Below are positions 61,790 through 64,000 of a DNA stretch of 64,000 nucleotides, one piece after another. The notes beneath the pieces were generated by a model that did no database searches, was not told the origin of the DNA, and worked only from the letters and a program-made list of their open reading frames with translations. The stretch is from Deltaproteobacteria bacterium UBA2409 (GTDB taxonomy: Bacteria; Bdellovibrionota_C; UBA2361; DDRT01). The position numbers were made by a program, and so were the translations under genes. The stretch spans positions 1-64,000 of the forward strand of contig DDRT01000014.1 in the NCBI GenBank assembly GCA_002343185.1. The letters run 5' to 3'. Positions within the stretch are counted from its first letter, which is position 1. Every line of letters begins with the position of its first letter.

Positions 61790-62647
61790 TTAAAACGACA
61801 AAATATTCCTTGGAAAAAATCTAGACACAACTGATTTTGTAATAACTCCACCTGGCTTACTCTCTTCTCCAGTAATTGACACTTCAATGAATTTTATTTC
61901 AGTCCAAGAATCATCAGAATCTAGGGACGTTACTACGGTGTCGTCCTGTAGTGTTGCAGTTATTGAAAAGCTTTGAACTCCAAACATAACTGAAAGTGGC
62001 TCATTTGTGTCACCATCTTGAAGTACTTGAAGCTCATCATCTTGAAGTCTATATCTCCACTCTTCAAGTACATAGATTACACTTGTTCCTGCAGGATAAG
62101 TGTTAGTGAATCCTGTAGTTCCTCCATTTGAAAGGGTCAGATCTGTTCCATTGTTAACTTGGTTATCTACTAGGAAATACTCGCCTTCTCTGGTTGCGAT
62201 GTTGTAGGCATAAGCCCTTATTGTTCCCCCTTGAGCCAGCCTGTATGTGTCCCATCTTCCAAATGCAGTTTCTATACCACTAACCGTGCAACCTGGGGTT
62301 AATGAGGCATCATCAGCAACTGTGATATTAGGATTTAATTCCCCGCCTATGATGTCTTGGCAAACTGGAAGTGCTTCGTCTAATAAGGATCTTCTCACAT
62401 AAAGCTCATCAGAAGCTCCATCAGTTATTAATATTGCAGGAAATCCCATTGGAAGATTCTCGCCACCGATTCTAATATCTGTGCCAAGAATATCGAGCGT
62501 GCCCCTTAAATTCTGATTTACGCGGGAACGAATCGCCCCTTCGGTAAATGTTCTTTTCTGGAAATTTATATTTCCTGTCATGGTGGCGGTAACCACTAAG
62601 GTTATAACCATCGCTACCATCATTTCTATAAGTGTATAACCTTTCAT
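61790..62647 (-). CDS. Type IV pilus minor prepilin, PilW-like
   Basis: The 285-residue prepilin has the processing motif KGYTLIEMMVAMVITLVVTA (Gly before Tyr; Glu at +5). The globular domain has the PilW pattern NQNLRGTLDILGTDIRIGGE and a long beta-rich C-terminus ending in RFFPRNILSF. Minor pilins of this type prime pilus assembly with PilV and PilX. It overlaps the PilV-like gene by one base. Confidence 0.85.
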   Translation of the reverse strand: MKGYTLIEMMVAMVITLVVTATMTGNINFQKRTFTEGAIRSRVNQNLRGTLDILGTDIRIGGENLPMGFPAILITDGASDELYVRRSLLDEALPVCQDIIGGELNPNITVADDASLTPGCTVSGIETAFGRWDTYRLAQGGTIRAYAYNIATREGEYFLVDNQVNNGTDLTLSNGGTTGFTNTYPAGTSVIYVLEEWRYRLQDDELQVLQDGDTNEPLSVMFGVQSFSITATLQDDTVVTSLDSDDSWTEIKFIEVSITGEESKPGGVITKSVVSRFFPRNILSF

Positions 62648-63018
62648 TACCTTAACTGAGTAAAAATTGTTTCTGTTTCAAAGGCTTGTTCATCATTATG
62701 ATATACTGTCGCTTTAATATGACGAGCACCTGTTCCAGCGCACCAAGAGGGCTCCTCGCAATAAGTTGGGATTACTGTATATTGGGCTCCATCTATCTCG
62801 TAGACTTCTTCATCACCTACTCCATTTGCTGGCAGAGTAGATGGGTCTACAGCTCTAATTTCATCTAAAAAGTGCTGAGCTGCCATTGCTGATGCTGCTT
62901 TTATCTGGCTAAAACGTGTCATGGTAGCCTGGTTTGCTGTTGACTGGCTTATGCTAACCATGATGATTAAGAAGATTGATAGTGCCACCAAGGTTTCAAG
63001 TAGTGTAAATCCTCTCAT
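62647..63018 (-). CDS. Type IV pilus minor prepilin, PilV-like
   Basis: The 123-residue prepilin has RGFTLLETLVALSIFLIIMV with Gly at -1 and Glu at +5 after peptidase cleavage. A short globular domain with two Cys (CEEPSWC) follows. It overlaps both neighbours by a few bases. Confidence 0.85.
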   Translation of the reverse strand: MRGFTLLETLVALSIFLIIMVSISQSTANQATMTRFSQIKAASAMAAQHFLDEIRAVDPSTLPANGVGDEEVYEIDGAQYTVIPTYCEEPSWCAGTGARHIKATVYHNDEQAFETETIFTQLR

Positions 63019-63440
63019 AAAATTCTTACACCTCCTCCTAGCACAACCTGGATTTGCCTTGTGCCATAGTCATCTGAGACATCAATCACCGCACTACTAT
63101 TAGAGGTACCTCTTGAGTTGTAGCAGATCTGCCATTCAAGGTTCGCAATACTCGCACCTCCTGATAAGGTTAATCTCATCTCAGGGTCTTCTACCTGCTC
63201 AACACTACTGCACGAAGTGCTGACTGTTGTCATAACTTCTGTTTCTGAGATTGGTACAATAGTGTAAGTCGATGTTGTAGCTAGTGCTTTAGCTCTAGCA
63301 GCCTTTAAAAACGAAGCAAGCTCTTCTGCTCCTCCTCTTGAAGGATGGTATAATGCTCTTGCGTTAATCATAGCCATACCGGCTAGGATAAAAGCTACGC
63401 AAAGCGTTGCCACTAACTCTATAATTCCAAAACCTCGCAT
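63015..63440 (-). CDS. Type IV pilus minor prepilin, FimT/GspH-like
   Basis: The 141-residue prepilin has RGFGIIELVATLCVAFILAG with Glu at +5 and a GspH/FimT-type continuation (ELASFLKAARAKALATTSTY, EWQICYNSRGTSN). It is the first gene of the operon FimT-PilV-PilW-PilX-small Cys-rich protein, the usual minor-pilin order. Confidence 0.83.
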   Translation of the reverse strand: MRGFGIIELVATLCVAFILAGMAMINARALYHPSRGGAEELASFLKAARAKALATTSTYTIVPISETEVMTTVSTSCSSVEQVEDPEMRLTLSGGASIANLEWQICYNSRGTSNSSAVIDVSDDYGTRQIQVVLGGGVRIL

Positions 63441-63534
63441 CCACGGGCTTTTAACGGCTCAATAGCTGCCGAAAGTTATGGTTTGAAGCTAAAAGTTTTT
63501 ACCGCGTATGATTTATTAATTAAATTACGAAAAG

Positions 63535-63999
63535 CTAGGATGAAAAAAGCTCCTTAGCCTTAGCTGAAGCTGTTGAGTGATCAACCATAGGGCTGGGATA
63601 AGAAGAACTCTTAGGCTCAGAATGGATCTCTTTATTAGATCTATTTCTTAACTCTGGCACCCACTTTTTTATATATACACATTGAAGGTCAAACTTTTCC
63701 TGCTGAAGCCATGGGTTAAATATTCTAAAATAGGGTTGAGCATCGCACCCGGTTGATGCTGCCCACTGCCAGTTTCCATTGTTCACACATGGATCATAGT
63801 CAACAAGTTTGTTTGCAAAGTATCTCTCGCCCCATCTCCATGAGATATGAAGGTCTTTACATAAGAAAGATGCAACGATCATCCTTACTCGATTATGCAT
63901 AAAGCCAGTTTCATTTAACTCTCTCATCCCTGCATCCACAATCGGAAAACCTGTTTCGCCTTTGCACCATCTTTCAAAATCATCTTCATTCTCAGACCA
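63535..63999 (-). CDS. phr: DNA photolyase/cryptochrome, C-terminal part (cut by window edge)
   Basis: The frame runs from the right edge to the stop at 63535, giving 154 residues of the FAD-binding domain: GFPIVDAGMRELNETGFMHN, RVRMIVASFLCKDL, ISWRWGERYFANKLVDYDP, NWQWAASTGCDAQPYFRIFN and PWLQQEKFDLQCVYIKKWVP. These match class I CPD photolyases, which split cyclobutane dimers with blue light. The tail is longer than the usual end by about 25 residues. The N-terminal antenna domain lies outside the window. Confidence 0.93.
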   Translation of the reverse strand, partial: WSENEDDFERWCKGETGFPIVDAGMRELNETGFMHNRVRMIVASFLCKDLHISWRWGERYFANKLVDYDPCVNNGNWQWAASTGCDAQPYFRIFNPWLQQEKFDLQCVYIKKWVPELRNRSNKEIHSEPKSSSYPSPMVDHSTASAKAKELFSS

Positions 64000-64000
64000 G

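Overview
The window is one A+T-rich stretch of chromosome from a flagellated, double-membraned (Gram-negative) bacterium. Support comes from L- and P-ring genes (flgH, flgI), an outer-membrane beta-barrel protein, type IV minor prepilins, Tat export and a menaquinone pathway. Nothing fixes the taxon. The gene mix suggests an uncultured delta-proteobacterium-like or Bdellovibrionota-like lineage, but this is an impression only. No rRNA, tRNA, IS transposase, CRISPR array or prophage is visible.

Layout. 0-9 kb: a cut-off gene end, a large unknown protein, a phosphoribosyltransferase, and a tight operon of ispG, a membrane pseudokinase and a GT-C glycosyltransferase-like protein. 9-17 kb: an orphan VirB2-like protein, a DUF456 protein, a methyltransferase-tatA-tatC operon, then murC-murB-unknown-ftsQ-ftsA; ddl and ftsZ are missing from this cluster. 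17-25 kb: fbp, a secreted beta-helix protein, a receiver-histidine kinase and valS. 25-27 kb: a flagellin whose variable region is seven FG-GAP repeats, read through one in-frame TAA. 27-36 kb: fructose-bisphosphate aldolase, arginase, an MnmC-like oxidase, a SelL-like redox protein, a Cys/His-rich secreted peptide, aminopeptidase P and a sugar-phosphate transferase. 36-38 kb: rplM-rpsI, a NarL-type regulator and a PH-domain protein. 38-45 kb: flagellar operon flgF-G-A-H-I-J followed by flgM and a flgN-like gene. 45-50 kb: unknown genes, an outer-membrane protein, and a three-gene group with a tandem-MarR regulator and a large dyad overlapping a promoter. 50-57 kb: menG divergent from menI-menF-menD-menB-menA-menE. 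57-64 kb: an HDOD protein, purM, a type IV minor-prepilin operon and the end of a photolyase gene.

Genes that work together. The flagellar genes carry both rod/ring structure and the sigma-28 checkpoint (FlgM, with a FlgN-like chaperone). Three sites match a sigma-28 promoter with identical spacing (TAA-type -35, 15 nt, A/GCCGATTW): before the flagellin, before the beta-helix protein and before the HDOD protein. The men genes overlap end to end and cover chorismate to menaquinone except menC and menH. Many intergenic spaces carry palindromic repeats of at least four families; one (core GGGGTCAGGCC...GGCCTGACCCC) has five copies and a remnant.

Most interesting: the seven-repeat propeller flagellin with a nonsense codon, the putative sigma-28 regulon, the dyad-controlled tandem-MarR locus, the Cys/His-rich peptide beside a redox protein, and the structured repeat family with a covarying hairpin.
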